57,536 nt of DNA from Flavobacteriaceae bacterium (GTDB lineage: Bacteria > Bacteroidota > Bacteroidia > Flavobacteriales > Flavobacteriaceae). The DNA is taken from contig QXYU01000031.1 in the NCBI GenBank assembly GCA_009886755.1, positions 1 through 57,536 on the forward strand, in the 5' to 3' direction. The position numbers and the translations under genes were made by a program. The number at the start of each line of letters is the position of its first letter. Positions within the stretch are counted from its first letter, which is position 1. Shown piece after piece: positions 1 to 8,629 of this stretch. Under the pieces are notes generated by a model. It worked only from the letters and a program-made list of their open reading frames with translations, was not told where the DNA came from and ran no database searches.

Positions 1-663
1 CGATATGAAAATTATGGAACCAAAGGGGAGTTTTTTGCCATCAGTAGCTTTGTCAAAAATTTTGATGATCCCATTGAGATTGTTTTGTTTGACCGCTCAA
101 CACCCAATGTATTTATCGCTCGTAATAACCCTGAGGCAACCGTAGTAGGAGCTGAATTTGAAGCGCGCAAGAATTTTATTGCAACCGATCGAAACAAACT
201 AGCCCTTAATGTAAACCTGTCAGTAATTGAATCCCGTCAGACCATGGGACCCATTGAGCGAAATATTCGCCAATTGCGACAGCCCCAAGGAATTGCTTTC
301 AAAAACTACCGTCAACTTCAAGGACAAGCACCGTATATCATCAATACGGGGATTAGCTTTGAAGAAATCGAGAAGAACTATGAAATGAGTCTCTTTTTTA
401 ATCGTCAGGGGAAAACGCTTCAAATTGTCGGAAACGATGATGTACCTGATGTTTTTTCACTTCCTTTCAATGCTTTAAACTTCACTTTTGAGAAAAAATT
501 TAAACAAGAAAACGGTGTGAACCGAACCTTACGGATTAAAATTGATAACATCTTAAACGATCAAAGAGAATCCCAATACGAGTTTTATGATTTCGAGACG
601 CAACCCTTCTCTTTCCGAAATTTTGGCACCTCCTTTTCATTGAGCTACGGAATTAAATTTTAA
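1..663 (+). CDS. TonB-dependent receptor, C-terminal fragment (5' end outside window)
   Basis: The frame is open from base 1, so the start lies upstream of the window. What is present is the end of an outer-membrane beta-barrel: alternating hydrophobic/polar strands, the GAEFEARKNF strand typical of the late barrel of TonB-dependent receptors, a GQAPYIINTGISF strand, and a last strand ending in an aromatic residue (SLSYGIKF), as expected for BAM-dependent insertion. The family imports siderophores, vitamins or glycans using TonB energy. The plug domain is not in the window, so the substrate cannot be named. The family call is firm from the barrel pattern; everything about specificity is unknown. 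Confidence 0.85.
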   Translation, partial: RYENYGTKGEFFAISSFVKNFDDPIEIVLFDRSTPNVFIARNNPEATVVGAEFEARKNFIATDRNKLALNVNLSVIESRQTMGPIERNIRQLRQPQGIAFKNYRQLQGQAPYIINTGISFEEIEKNYEMSLFFNRQGKTLQIVGNDDVPDVFSLPFNALNFTFEKKFKQENGVNRTLRIKIDNILNDQRESQYEFYDFETQPFSFRNFGTSFSLSYGIKF

Positions 664-705
664 TTCCGGAATTAATTTTCCATTTTTGTGTAACTACTTC
701 ACTAT

Positions 706-2976
706 ATGGAAAATTTTTATCTAGAAATTATAATCGTATTAAGTCTCCTAGCGATAGGAGACTTAATTGTTGGTGTTAGCAATGACGCCGTGAACTTTCT
801 GAACTCTGCCATCGGTTCAAAAGTCTTTAGCTATAAGAGCATCATGATTTTTGCCAGCGCCGGAATCGCCATGGGAGCCTTTTTCTCTAGTGGAATGATG
901 GAAGTGGCTCGAAAGGGTATTTTCAATCCTGAAGCCTTTGTATTCAACGAGATTATATACATTTTTCTAGCGGTTATGATTACCGACATTCTGCTGCTTG
1001 ATTTTTTTAATACCCTAGGAATGCCTACTTCCACAACGGTTTCTATTGTTTTTGAACTACTTGGAGCAGCCGTTGTTATTGCTATGATTAAAATCTACTC
1101 CAGCGATCAAAATCTGAATGATATAGACACCTACATCAATACCACTAAGGCCGTCCAGATCATTCTTGGGATTTTACTTTCTGTCTTTATTGCCTTTACC
1201 ATAGGAGCTCTGGTCCAAACCTTTTCACGCATATTATTGTCCTATGATTTCGAATCGCGTCCCTTTTATGTCAATGCGCTTTTTGGAGCCCTCTCTTCAG
1301 CAGCTATTGTCAATTTTATCTTGATCAAAGGAATCAAAGGAACGGATGTTGCCAATTCGTCTTATGAATGGCTCAATGGATTGACAATTAATGAGTTTTT
1401 AGAAACCAACTATCTCTTGGTGAATGTCTTTATTGCTTTCCTTTTGTTTTTACTGATCGCAGCTTTGATCCGTTTTGTAAAATTGGATGTTTATAAATTC
1501 ATTATTGGTTTGGGAACATTTGCATTGGCACTCGCCTTTGCTGGAAACGATCTGGTCAACTTCATTGGAGTTCCCATTGCGGCCTATCAGTCCTATTTGG
1601 CTTGGGTAAATTCAGGAGTCGAAGCAACCGTTTTTAATATGAGCGTACTTTCTGCTAAGGTGGCTACGCCTAGTATCTTCCTTTTTGCATCTGGTGGTAT
1701 TATGATTGTGACTTTGTGGTTTTCCTCCAAAGCAAAACGGGTTGTGCAAACTTCTTTGGATCTTTCCGATCAAAATCAAATCAAAGAACGCTTCCAACCC
1801 AACTACCTTTCCCGGCAACTGGTACGTGTTTTCTCTAGCAGCCACACGTTTCTTGCGAGTATTACTCCTGACAGCATCAATAGGATGATAAAAAAATCCA
1901 TGACTACTGAACGATTTTACACCCTCAACAACAAAGACCTCCCTGCCTTTGATAAACTGAGAGCCAGTATCAACTTGGTAGTCGCAGCAGTACTGATTGC
2001 CATTGCCACCTCGCTTAAATTACCCTTATCAACAACATATGTGACCTTTATGGTGGCTATGGGGACCTCTTTGGCCGATCGCGCTTGGGGTGCCGACAGT
2101 GCCGTTTATCGCGTCGCAGGAGTCATTAATGTTATTGTGGGATGGTTTTTTACCGCACTCAGTGCATTCGTTGTATGTGGCGTTGTTACAGCAACCATCT
2201 ACTACGGAGGTAACATTGCCATTGCTTTAATCATTTTAGCTGTGTTGGTCATCATTGGACGAAATTTTATTTCCAAAACAGACCTTAAAACTAAGGTCAC
2301 CTCTAAACTCAATTTAAATGCACGAACCAAAACCTTGGAAGCTGCTGTTATTGAATCTGGAGACAATGTTATAGGCATTTTCCAAGACACAATTGAAATT
2401 TACACCGAAATGGTTGAAGGGTTGGCAACAGACAATTACAGAAAATTGTATCAAGTGCGAAGAAAGTCAGAAGTCCTCAAAAATGACTTAGAGGAACTAA
2501 GAAGCGCCTCTTTCTTTTTTATTAAATCCTTACGGTCTGATAATATTTTACCTGTGTATTCTTATATCAATTTATTAGGTTTATTGCACGACTTAACAGA
2601 AGATATTCACTACATGACCAAGTTAAGCCACCGTCATATTTACAATAATCATAGTAAGATTAGTACTCCACAGCACGAGGAATTATTGAGTGTTTTATCT
2701 CAACTGAATCTGGTATTCAATATGATGCTTAAGATTTTTGAAAAAGGGATGACAGATTCTAAAGAATATCAAATGGTACTCGATCAGAAAGAAGCCTCCA
2801 TTGCGCTTATTCAAAAGATGATTCAAAAGCAAATTGTTCGAACAAAAGAGGTCGAAACCAGTGTTAAGAATACAGCGATGTACTTCAATCTATTGTTAAG
2901 AACAAAAGATTTGATTGCGCACAAATTTCAAACGATAGAGGAATATGCCGAAATGAATTCGGTGGAGAAAGATTAG
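706..2976 (+). CDS. Inorganic phosphate transporter, PiT family, with PhoU-like C-terminal extension
   Basis: The 756-residue inner-membrane protein should take up phosphate with a cation. The PHO4/PiT signature occurs twice, as GVSNDAVNFLNSAIGS (residues about 23-38) and FAGNDLVNFIG (about 279-289). A third conserved stretch, LPLSTTYVTFMVAMGTS, lies near residue 440. About eleven hydrophobic segments cover residues 5-530. From about 550 to the end the protein is soluble and helical, with no membrane segments, and resembles a PhoU-like four-helix domain; this long form is usual in Bacteroidota. It overlaps the convergent downstream gene by 4 nt. No phosphate-regulon genes lie nearby, so its regulation is not visible. 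Confidence 0.93.
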   Translation: MENFYLEIIIVLSLLAIGDLIVGVSNDAVNFLNSAIGSKVFSYKSIMIFASAGIAMGAFFSSGMMEVARKGIFNPEAFVFNEIIYIFLAVMITDILLLDFFNTLGMPTSTTVSIVFELLGAAVVIAMIKIYSSDQNLNDIDTYINTTKAVQIILGILLSVFIAFTIGALVQTFSRILLSYDFESRPFYVNALFGALSSAAIVNFILIKGIKGTDVANSSYEWLNGLTINEFLETNYLLVNVFIAFLLFLLIAALIRFVKLDVYKFIIGLGTFALALAFAGNDLVNFIGVPIAAYQSYLAWVNSGVEATVFNMSVLSAKVATPSIFLFASGGIMIVTLWFSSKAKRVVQTSLDLSDQNQIKERFQPNYLSRQLVRVFSSSHTFLASITPDSINRMIKKSMTTERFYTLNNKDLPAFDKLRASINLVVAAVLIAIATSLKLPLSTTYVTFMVAMGTSLADRAWGADSAVYRVAGVINVIVGWFFTALSAFVVCGVVTATIYYGGNIAIALIILAVLVIIGRNFISKTDLKTKVTSKLNLNARTKTLEAAVIESGDNVIGIFQDTIEIYTEMVEGLATDNYRKLYQVRRKSEVLKNDLEELRSASFFFIKSLRSDNILPVYSYINLLGLLHDLTEDIHYMTKLSHRHIYNNHSKISTPQHEELLSVLSQLNLVFNMMLKIFEKGMTDSKEYQMVLDQKEASIALIQKMIQKQIVRTKEVETSVKNTAMYFNLLLRTKDLIAHKFQTIEEYAEMNSVEKD

Positions 2977-3323
2977 TCTATAGAAGCAACGGCTCCACGC
3001 TCCCAGACAACATGATCAATCGGTAAGTTGTTTTCAAAACTCACTTCGGTCATGCGTTCGGATTGCCAGAAAAACCATTTGCCAATCTTTTTACCCTTTA
3101 GGAAAGTCCCTTGGGCTAGTTTTTCTCCCGTTTCGGTGTAGCTAATCCATTCACCATGAAGCTTATTATTTTTCAGATATCCTTTCTGAGCAATTTGTCC
3201 GTTATCATGATAACTGACCACGCTCACCAAGTTTTTTTCCTTTTTATAATCGGTTCTCTTTTGGCTATATCCTAGTTGGATACTCAATCCTAAAACCATC
3301 ATTCCTATAATAAACTGTCTCAT
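2973..3323 (-). CDS. Small secreted MORN_2/YwqK-repeat protein
   Basis: The 116-residue protein has an N-terminal signal peptide (hydrophobic residues 4-18, then GYSQ). At least two YwqK-type repeats follow, YHDNGQIAQKGYLKNNKLHGEW and TETGEKLAQGTFLKGKKIGKW in outline, each with the NG...K...G.W pattern of the MORN_2 family. In databases the family is often labelled YwqK antitoxin, but no toxin gene is adjacent, so I give no such role. The protein is probably periplasmic or outer-membrane exposed. It overlaps the end of the phosphate transporter by 4 nt in convergent orientation and has its own -7 promoter box 28 nt upstream of the start codon. Confidence 0.75.
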   Translation of the reverse strand: MRQFIIGMMVLGLSIQLGYSQKRTDYKKEKNLVSVVSYHDNGQIAQKGYLKNNKLHGEWISYTETGEKLAQGTFLKGKKIGKWFFWQSERMTEVSFENNLPIDHVVWERGAVASID

Positions 3324-3351
3324 TTTTCATTCCTTTTTAGGGGATTCAACT

Positions 3352-3359
3352 CAAATATA
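3352..3359 (-). promoter_or_regulatory. Bacteroidota -7 box upstream of MORN_2 gene
   Basis: On the minus strand the bases read TATATTTG, an exact match to the TAnnTTTG -7 consensus of Bacteroidota housekeeping sigma factors, 28 nt upstream of the start codon. No TTG -33 element lies at the right distance, so the assignment rests on the -7 box alone. Confidence 0.45.
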
Positions 3360-3422
3360 GGGATTATTTTACTCCTAATTAATGTTTGCGTAACATTTTC
3401 TTAACATTGGGGGTAAAATAAA

Positions 3423-3446
3423 ACCCCTTATGTTAAGATAAGGGGT
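3423..3446 (-). terminator. Rho-independent terminator after nrdA
   Basis: An 8-bp perfect stem ACCCCTTA/TAAGGGGT (3423-3430 with 3439-3446) with an 8-nt loop lies 12 nt past the nrdA stop codon. On the minus strand it is followed by a T-rich run (TTTATTTTA), as expected for an intrinsic terminator of the nrdBA transcript. Confidence 0.75.
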
Positions 3447-3458
3447 GAATTTAAACTT

Positions 3459-5927
3459 CTAAGAACCGCACATCAGACAGTCATCGTCTTCACTATTTTG
3501 GGATTGTGAAAGCATTTTTTTGAGTTCTTCGGGGGGGAGCGGATCCACGGCAATTTGCTGTCCTGCTTGGGCAGGAGACGCCTTGGTAGCGGTAGTTCCA
3601 CCAGCAGCAATGGGTGCCGCTGCTTCTACTGTTGTCCCGACTTTCTCCGCTGCTTTGTTGTCAATGGTAAATTTGATCGCATCTACAGCAGACTTCGTGC
3701 GCAGATAATACATTCCCGTCTTAAGACCTGACTTCCAGGCATAAAAATGCATGGAAGTCAGTTTTGCCATGGTCGCGCCTTCCATGAATAAATTCAATGA
3801 TTGTGATTGATCAATAAAATATCCACGATGGCGTGACATGTCAATAATGTCCTTCATACTCATTTCCCACACGGTACGATACAACTCTTTAATTTCTTCG
3901 GGTATGCCCTCAATATGCTGGATTGATCCATTGGCGCGCATCAATTCTTGCTTCATATCCTCATTCCATAAGCCAAGATCCACGAGGTCTTCTAATAGGT
4001 GCTTGTTTACTACAATAAACTCCCCGGAAAGTACGCGTCGGGTGTATATGTTTGATGTATAGGGCTCAAAACATTCGTTGTTCCCTAGTATTTGTGATGT
4101 CGAAGCTGTTGGCATAGGAGCAACCAACAGTGAGTTTCGAACACCGTATTTTTTGACTTGCTTGCGCAATCCGGTCCAATCCCAGCGTCCGCTGAGCTCT
4201 TCGTCCTTGATCCCCCACAGGTTGTGTTGGAAATCCCCTTTGGAGATTGGTGATCCTTTGTAGGTTTCGTAAGGTCCGTCTATTTTAGCTTCTTCGAGGG
4301 AAGCAGTTAGCGCAGCATAATAAAGCGTTTCAAAAATTTCTTGATTCAGTTCTTTGGCCTTTTCAGAGGTAAACGGCAAACGCAATAGAATGAACGTATC
4401 TGCTAATCCCTGAACACCAAGCCCTACAGGACGATGTCTAAAATTCGAATTGGCCGCTTCGGGTACTGGGTAATAGTTACGGTCAATCACACGGTTGAGA
4501 TTTTTCGTAACCTGAAGGGTTACCTCATAGAGTTTTTGGTGATTAAACGCTCCGTCTTCGACAAACATTGGCAGGGCGATGGATGCCAAGTTACAAACCG
4601 CTACCTCATCTGGAGAAGTGTACTCCATGATTTCGGTACAAAGGTTCGAAGAGCGAATGGTTCCTAAGTTCTTTTGGTTGGATTTACGGTTGGCCGAATC
4701 CTTGTACAACATATAAGGCGTCCCCGTTTCAATTTGAGATTCTAAAATCTTTTCCCAAAGTTCACGAGCGTGAATCGTTTTGCGGCCTTTCCCCTCTTTT
4801 TCATATTGAAGATAGAGCTTGTCAAAATCTTCTCCATGGCAATCAAAGAGTCCTGGGCATTCGTTGGGACACATCAGCGTCCATTCAGCATCTTGCTCAA
4901 CACGCTTCATGAATAAATCCGGCACCCACATGGCATAGAACAAGTCGCGTGCGCGCATTTCTTCTTTTCCATGGTTTTTCTTCAAATCAAGGAAATCAAA
5001 AATATCCGCATGCCAAGGCTCTACATAGATCGCGAAGGAGCCTTTTCGCTTTCCTCCTCCTTGATCCACATAGCGTGCCGTGTCATTGAAAACACGAAGC
5101 ATTGGAACAATTCCATTGGAGGTTCCGTTGGTTCCTGAGATATACGAACCCGTTGCGCGAATGTTGTGAATAGACAAACCTATCCCGCCAGCTGACTGTG
5201 AAATTTTAGCCGTTTGCTTCAGGGTGTCATAAATTCCATCAATACTATCGTCTTTCATGGCCAGTAGAAAGCAAGAAGACATTTGTGGCTTGGGGGTTCC
5301 TGAATTGAATAAGGTGGGTGTTGCGTGGGTAAAATAACGCTTCGACATCAGGTGGTAGGTTTCCAGAACCGAGTCCACATCCTCAAGATGAATCCCTACG
5401 GCAACGCGCATCAACATATGTTGGGGTCGTTCCACGATCACCCCATTGAGTTTTAATAGATACGATCGTTCTAGGGTTTTAAATCCAAAGAAATCATATC
5501 CAAAATCCCGATTATAGATAATGCTGGAGTCAAACAGCTCCGCATTTTTCTTGATAATTTTATACACCTCATCCGATAACAAAGGTGCTTTTTTCCCAGT
5601 TCTGGGGTTTACATATTCGTACAAATCCTTCATGGTATCCGAGAAGGATTTTTTGGTGTTTTTGTGTAGGTTCGACACCGAAATCCGTGCTGCCAACTGC
5701 GCATAATCCGGATGCGTTGTTGTCATTGTAGCTGCAATTTCGGCCGCCAAATTATCCAATTCTGATGTTGTAACGCCATCATAAAGACCCTCAATCACGC
5801 GCATTGCTACTCGTACCGGATCAACCAAATCGTTGAGACCATAACAGAGTTTGCGTACTCTTGCGGTAATCTTATCAAAGATTACGGGTTCTTTGTGGCC
5901 GTCTCTTTTTACTACATACATGCTCAT
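3459..5927 (-). CDS. nrdA: Ribonucleoside-diphosphate reductase alpha subunit, class Ia
   Basis: The large subunit reduces NDPs to dNDPs with the NrdB radical partner. An ATP-cone allosteric domain covers residues about 3-90 ([15 protein letters not shown]). The catalytic barrel has the SSCFLL cysteine, the NLCTEI active-site segment (Asn, Cys, Glu), a second redox cysteine region, and the [17 protein letters not shown] loop. The C-terminal tail ends DDDCLMCGS, the CxxC pair that passes electrons from thioredoxin or glutaredoxin. At 822 residues it is slightly long. The extra length is an Ala/Thr/Gly-rich linker at about residues 762-800, before the redox tail. It lies 50 nt downstream of nrdB in the same operon and is followed by a hairpin terminator. 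Confidence 0.98.
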   Translation of the reverse strand: MSMYVVKRDGHKEPVIFDKITARVRKLCYGLNDLVDPVRVAMRVIEGLYDGVTTSELDNLAAEIAATMTTTHPDYAQLAARISVSNLHKNTKKSFSDTMKDLYEYVNPRTGKKAPLLSDEVYKIIKKNAELFDSSIIYNRDFGYDFFGFKTLERSYLLKLNGVIVERPQHMLMRVAVGIHLEDVDSVLETYHLMSKRYFTHATPTLFNSGTPKPQMSSCFLLAMKDDSIDGIYDTLKQTAKISQSAGGIGLSIHNIRATGSYISGTNGTSNGIVPMLRVFNDTARYVDQGGGKRKGSFAIYVEPWHADIFDFLDLKKNHGKEEMRARDLFYAMWVPDLFMKRVEQDAEWTLMCPNECPGLFDCHGEDFDKLYLQYEKEGKGRKTIHARELWEKILESQIETGTPYMLYKDSANRKSNQKNLGTIRSSNLCTEIMEYTSPDEVAVCNLASIALPMFVEDGAFNHQKLYEVTLQVTKNLNRVIDRNYYPVPEAANSNFRHRPVGLGVQGLADTFILLRLPFTSEKAKELNQEIFETLYYAALTASLEEAKIDGPYETYKGSPISKGDFQHNLWGIKDEELSGRWDWTGLRKQVKKYGVRNSLLVAPMPTASTSQILGNNECFEPYTSNIYTRRVLSGEFIVVNKHLLEDLVDLGLWNEDMKQELMRANGSIQHIEGIPEEIKELYRTVWEMSMKDIIDMSRHRGYFIDQSQSLNLFMEGATMAKLTSMHFYAWKSGLKTGMYYLRTKSAVDAIKFTIDNKAAEKVGTTVEAAAPIAAGGTTATKASPAQAGQQIAVDPLPPEELKKMLSQSQNSEDDDCLMCGS

Positions 5928-5977
5928 AGGGAATCGGATTATTGGTTATTTTTTTGGTTAGGGAGGGAAGGTTGTGG

Positions 5978-6955
5978 CTAGAAATCAGCGTCAAAGGATA
6001 TCTTAGTTTCTGGTTCTTCTTTGTTGAGTACGCCCGCTTTTTGGTATTCTGATACGCGCTTTTCGAAGAAGTTGGTTTTCCCTTGGAGGGAAATCATATC
6101 CATGAAGTCAAATGGATTGGTTACGTTGTGTTGCTTTTCGCAGCCCAATTCGAGCAACAAACGATCCGTCACAAACTCTAAGTACTGAGTCATGAGTTTG
6201 GCGTTCATCCCGATGAGGCTTACGGGTAGAGATTCGGTGATGAATTCTCTTTCGATCTTGAGCGCATCTAGAATAATTTCTTGGATTCGCTTTTTGGGGA
6301 CTTTGTTTACCAAGTGATGATTGTGGAGGTGTACCGCAAAGTCACAGTGGACGCCTTCATCTCTTGAGATCAATTCATTGGAAAATGTTAGCCCTGGCAT
6401 TAACCCGCGTTTTTTCAACCAATAAATCGAACAAAAAGCTCCTGAAAAGAAGATTCCTTCAACAGCAGCAAAAGCAATCAGACGCTCTGCAAAAGAATCA
6501 GAATCAATCCAACGCAGTGCCCAATCGGCTTTTTTCTTAATCGCTGGAAAAACCTCAATGGCCTTAAAAAGATTCGATTTCTCTGCTTCGTCTTTTACAT
6601 AGGTGTCTATCAACAACGAATAGGTTTCCGAATGGATGTTTTCCATCATAATCTGAAAACCGTAGAAAAACTTAGCCTCGGAATACTGTACCTCGTTCAC
6701 GAAATTCTCCGCAAGATTTTCGTTGACAATCCCGTCAGAAGCAGCAAAAAATGCTAGAATGTGTTTGATGAAATATTTTTCATCCGCATTGAGCTTGTTA
6801 TTCCAATCGGTAAGATCTTGATGCAAATCAATTTCTTCAGCGGTCCAAAAACTAGCTTCCATTTTCTTGTACCACTCCCATATATCATGGTGTTGTATTG
6901 GAAAAATCACAAATCGGTTTTCGTTTTCTGCTAGGATGGGTTCCACTGCTGCCAT
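5978..6955 (-). CDS. nrdB: Ribonucleoside-diphosphate reductase beta subunit, class Ia
   Basis: The 325-residue radical-generating subunit has all visible diiron ligands: probable Asp47 (DLTDW), Glu105 and His108 in MENIHSETY, Glu166 (AVEGIFFSG), and Glu200 and His203 in RDEGVHCDF. The radical-bearing tyrosine is Tyr112, four residues after His108, so this is a canonical Tyr-radical class Ia protein rather than a class Ic type. It is the first gene of the nrdB-nrdA pair, the order common in Bacteroidota. A DnaA-box sequence lies 80 nt upstream of the start codon. No NrdR box is obvious upstream. Confidence 0.98.
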   Translation of the reverse strand: MAAVEPILAENENRFVIFPIQHHDIWEWYKKMEASFWTAEEIDLHQDLTDWNNKLNADEKYFIKHILAFFAASDGIVNENLAENFVNEVQYSEAKFFYGFQIMMENIHSETYSLLIDTYVKDEAEKSNLFKAIEVFPAIKKKADWALRWIDSDSFAERLIAFAAVEGIFFSGAFCSIYWLKKRGLMPGLTFSNELISRDEGVHCDFAVHLHNHHLVNKVPKKRIQEIILDALKIEREFITESLPVSLIGMNAKLMTQYLEFVTDRLLLELGCEKQHNVTNPFDFMDMISLQGKTNFFEKRVSEYQKAGVLNKEEPETKISFDADF

Positions 6956-7034
6956 AGTTTACTGTTTTTCGTTGATTAGGTTACTTTCGAGACTAACAAA
7001 GATTTAAAAATGCTCGCAGAATTGAAAGGGGTAC

Positions 7035-7043
7035 TTATCCACA
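7035..7043 (+). promoter_or_regulatory. DnaA-box-like 9-mer upstream of nrdBA
   Basis: TTATCCACA is an exact match to the strong DnaA box and lies in the leader region upstream of nrdB (start codon at 6955). DnaA boxes are known upstream of the E. coli nrdAB promoter. Here a single copy is visible, so function is an inference and a chance match is possible. Confidence 0.35.
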
Positions 7044-7144
7044 AACAGCTCTAGTTTTTAACAAAAAACAGTTGTTGCCCGCTAATGGCTTAAAAAATAT
7101 AAAAGCGCAACCGTCTGTTTTTGAGTGTTTTAGGTTGTCAGAAA

Positions 7145-7159
7145 TGCGGCTATGCCGCA
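7145..7159 (-). terminator. Short GC-rich hairpin after DUF3109 gene
   Basis: A perfect 6-bp stem TGCGGC/GCCGCA with a TAT loop lies 15 nt past the stop codon of the minus-strand DUF3109 gene. Only three T follow on the minus strand, so it is a weak intrinsic terminator candidate. The rest of the 219-bp gap between nrdB and this gene holds only the DnaA-box sequence and no reading frame I trust. Confidence 0.4.
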
Positions 7160-7174
7160 GTATACTTGAAAACG

Positions 7175-7747
7175 TCAGTTTGACAATTCTTGGGCTGCTA
7201 AAACCAATTCATCATACCACGCTTGTCCAAATTTTCGAATCAAGGCTGTTTTGACAAATTCATAAACAGGGATTTTTTGCTGCGCTCCTAACGAACAGGC
7301 AGCCTTGCAAATATGCCATTGATGGTAATTAACTGCTGTAAAATCTGTGTATTGCTTTAATCGAACTGGATACAAATGACAAGAGATGGGCTTGTTCTGT
7401 GAAATGGCTCCTGCCTTGTAGGCTTTTTCGATACCACATTGCGCCATTCCTGTTTCTGAAAATACGGTATAGGCACATTCTTTCCCATCGACAAGTGGGG
7501 TTTCCAATTCATCACCAAACCCTTTTACATGGGGCCCTTGTTCGAAAATTGCTTCTTGCCCTTTGATGGGAATATAGGGTTTGATCTTGGGCCATTCTTT
7601 AGCTAAAAAGGTCGCTTCTTGAGGCTCCAAGGGGGCTCCTGCTTCGCCTTCTACACAGCAAGCTCCCTGGCAGCTATTCAAATCACAAGCAAAAGCTTCT
7701 TGCAAAACAGCTTCCGAAACCAAACAATCTTGAATTTGTACAATCAT
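7175..7747 (-). CDS. DUF3109 family cysteine-rich protein
   Basis: The 190-residue cytosolic protein has no signal peptide or membrane segment. Cysteines are arranged as in the DUF3109 family: C..NSCQGACCVEGEAGAPL near residues 21-38, then a central cysteine in GKECAYTVF, one in AQCGIEKA, the motif PISCHLYPVRL, and HICKAACSLG. The CxxxCC and CHLYPVR elements resemble those of YkgJ-type zinc/iron-binding proteins, so metal binding is likely. The biochemical role of the family is not known to me. It is transcribed divergently from the MarC gene. Confidence 0.85.
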   Translation of the reverse strand: MIVQIQDCLVSEAVLQEAFACDLNSCQGACCVEGEAGAPLEPQEATFLAKEWPKIKPYIPIKGQEAIFEQGPHVKGFGDELETPLVDGKECAYTVFSETGMAQCGIEKAYKAGAISQNKPISCHLYPVRLKQYTDFTAVNYHQWHICKAACSLGAQQKIPVYEFVKTALIRKFGQAWYDELVLAAQELSN

Positions 7748-7824
7748 AGTTGGGATTAGTGCTTAAAAATACTGAGAATAATACTAATTTCGCTGCAAAT
7801 TTTAATCCCATTAAATCCAGGGCT

Positions 7825-8397
7825 ATGTTTGATTTCAAAGAATTTTTAAGTGCCGGAATGATCCTGTTTGCCGTCATTGATATTTTTGGCAGTATCCCGA
7901 TCATCATCAGTTTGCGTGATAAAGTTGGTCATATCCAATCTGAAAAGGCCTCGATTGTGTCGGCTTTGCTAATGATCACCTTTTTATTCTTAGGAGAAGA
8001 AATTCTTAAATTGATAGGAATCGACGTGAGTTCCTTTGCCGTAGCTGGATCTTTAGTAATGTTTTTGTTGGCTGTTGAAATGATCTTGGGAGTGAGTCTT
8101 TTCAAAGGCGATATTCCTGCTTCCGCCTCTATTGTTCCCCTTGCCTTTCCAATTATTGCCGGAGCGGGGACCATGACCTCTATTCTCTCCCTACGAGCTG
8201 AATACCATGTAGTCAATATGATTGGTGCTATTGTGGTCAATATTCTGTTGGTTTATGGCGTCTTAAAATCTTCCAATGCCATTGGTCGATTTCTTGGACC
8301 TTCGGGGATTCAGATCATTCGAAAGGTTTTTGGCGTAGTGCTTCTGGCTATCGCCCTAAAACTTTTTGCTACAAATGTGGTGCAACTAGCGGCCTAA
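7825..8397 (+). CDS. MarC family integral membrane protein
   Basis: The 190-residue inner-membrane protein has six hydrophobic helices and the MarC-family N-terminus FKEFLSAGMILFAVIDIFGSIPI, followed by IPLA-type and GAGTMTSILSL motifs. I chose the ATG at 7825 over an upstream in-frame non-ATG codon at 7750, because the preceding 25 codons are not hydrophobic and do not resemble the family, while MFDFKEF starts like other members. MarC was named for multiple antibiotic resistance, but that role was not upheld; the transport substrate is unknown. The next gene, a tiny membrane protein, follows after 30 nt. Confidence 0.9.
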   Translation: MFDFKEFLSAGMILFAVIDIFGSIPIIISLRDKVGHIQSEKASIVSALLMITFLFLGEEILKLIGIDVSSFAVAGSLVMFLLAVEMILGVSLFKGDIPASASIVPLAFPIIAGAGTMTSILSLRAEYHVVNMIGAIVVNILLVYGVLKSSNAIGRFLGPSGIQIIRKVFGVVLLAIALKLFATNVVQLAA

Positions 8398-8427
8398 TAC
8401 AATCTTGTTTTTTACTTTTATCGAACG

Positions 8428-8628
8428 ATGAAAAAGTGGATTTACGTATTTATGTTTTTGGCAATAGCTGCCTTGGGGTTCAATACCTTTCAAATAGAAT
8501 GGAGTGCGCCTTTAGAAGGGAAAAGTTTGGTGGCCTGCATTGGAGTACTAGCTTCTGCTTGTGCCCTTCTCTTATTGGTTTTACTATCGCAATCGCTCAA
8601 AGTAGCTCAAAAGCTCAAAAGAAAGTAA
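8428..8628 (+). CDS. Small two-helix membrane protein, hypothetical
   Basis: The 66-residue product has two hydrophobic stretches (residues 3-19 and about 34-55), a short polar loop with the sequence EWSAPLEGKS, and a basic tail KVAQKLKRK. This topology would place both ends in the cytosol. It starts 30 nt after the MarC gene on the same strand and ends 1 nt before the convergent protease gene, so it is likely co-transcribed with MarC. The length, clear topology and start of MKKW support a real gene. No function can be assigned from sequence. Confidence 0.65.
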   Translation: MKKWIYVFMFLAIAALGFNTFQIEWSAPLEGKSLVACIGVLASACALLLLVLLSQSLKVAQKLKRK

Positions 8629-8629
8629 A

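Noticed and set aside
649-690. Terminator and promoter between the TonB receptor and PiT genes
   Set aside because: AT-rich palindromes overlap the coding end and the -7-like CATTTTTG has a mismatch in its first base, so neither is convincing.
2973-3323. YwqK toxin-antitoxin system
   Set aside because: Only the repeat protein is present, with a signal peptide and no toxin partner.
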